Below, piece by piece: positions 59,023 to 59,222 of a stretch of DNA of 59,222 bases. Origin of the DNA: JBBPYR01 sp038199755 (GTDB lineage Bacteria; Chloroflexota; Ktedonobacteria; Ktedonobacterales; Ktedonobacteraceae); the NCBI GenBank assembly GCA_038199755.1, contig JBBPYR010000149.1, positions 1 to 59,222 of the forward strand. The letters run 5' to 3'. The notes under the pieces are model-generated. The model made no database searches, was not told where the DNA came from, and saw only the letters and a program-made list of their open reading frames with translations. The position numbers were made by a program, and so were the translations under genes. Position 1 is the stretch's first letter. The number at the start of each line of letters is the position of its first letter.

Positions 59023-59222
59023 TCATCGCCCTTGCAAATTACGCAAAGCAACGTCCTTATTATTCCGCGCTAACTTATGATTAGGGTCCAACGCCAACGC
59101 ACGATCGTAGTCCGCTATCGCCTCCGCATACTTCTGCTGGGCATAGTAAGCAATGCCACGATAGTTGTAGGCATCGGCATACGACGGGTTCAGCTTAATT
59201 GCTTGCCCATAGTCCGCTATCG
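59023..59222 (-). CDS. TPR-repeat protein, 3' end only
   Basis: Partial gene running off the window edge on the minus strand; its last ~65 codons are present. YRGIAYYAQQKYAEAIADYD and the RALALDPNHKLARNN that follows are a textbook tetratricopeptide repeat; the preceding codons (IADYGQAIKLNPSYADAYN) are the end of another. It ends LRNLQGR. TPRs mediate protein-protein contacts; the rest of the protein is unknown. Confidence 0.85.
   Translation of the reverse strand, partial: IADYGQAIKLNPSYADAYNYRGIAYYAQQKYAEAIADYDRALALDPNHKLARNNKDVALRNLQGR

Noticed and set aside
1..59222. CRISPR array, rRNA or tRNA genes
   Set aside because: No regularly spaced repeats and no conserved rRNA segments or tRNA cloverleaf were recognised by eye; a tRNA scan would be needed to exclude an atypical tRNA.

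Overview
The window reads as a chromosomal segment of a spore-forming or filamentous soil Chloroflexota, most likely class Ktedonobacteria. This is inference. It rests on about 50% GC, the many transmembrane Ser/Thr kinases with extracytoplasmic sensor domains, a bacterial XPB/Bax1-type repair pair, a fused CydDC, and TTG/GTG starts with strong AGGAGG-type ribosome binding sites. No rRNA, tRNA, CRISPR array or IS transposase was seen.

Layout. (1) 1-14.2 kb: an SOS-box-controlled membrane protein, then a DUF790/Bax1-like nuclease and an XPB-like helicase on the minus strand. Four tandem kinase paralogues on the plus strand lie between these two repair genes. Two of the four lack the catalytic HRD aspartate and look like pseudokinases. 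(2) 14.3-20.2 kb: an IclR regulator followed by a catabolic cluster (cyclase-family hydrolase, cupin, SDR, hydroxyacyl-CoA-type dehydrogenase, PhlG-type C-C hydrolase, MFS carrier) with paired operator-like palindromes. (3) 20.2-22.7 kb: a two-gene PRTase plus DprA-like operon resembling the ShosTA toxin-antitoxin/antiphage system, next to a DinD/BRO-type gene. (4) 22.7-27 kb: arsenate reductase, MeaB and a B12-binding domain protein, an orphan adenine-type methyltransferase and RNase III. (5) 27.3-36.1 kb: CopC-CopD, two beta-propeller proteins, a cation/proton antiporter under an apparent fluoride riboswitch, and cytochrome bd oxidase. (6) 36.2-48.3 kb: fused CydDC and an ABC-2 exporter. (7) 48.4-57.7 kb: small membrane proteins, two further receptor kinases, an orphan HicB and a Ski2/HelY-like helicase. 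(8) 57.7 kb to the end: dispersed palindromic repeats, a VC0807-like membrane protein and the 3' end of a TPR protein.

The most notable structure is a compact 5.86-kb integrative element (41526-47411) bounded by a perfect 30-bp direct repeat. It encodes a large serine recombinase, a HTH/GNAT-like regulator, a Rep-like protein, a possible OB-fold protein and several small proteins, including a 33-residue membrane peptide. It inserted into the 5' end of an ABC-2 permease gene and separated it from its ATPase gene. The element supplies a new ribosome binding site and start codon to the permease. The recombinase gene itself runs through the right attachment site and borrows its stop codon from the host, so the integrated and circular forms should encode recombinases with different C-termini. 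The element's leftward operon points into the permease-cydDC-cydAB genes and may now drive them.

Limits: all family assignments come from reading translated motifs by eye. No database search, structure prediction or alignment was run.
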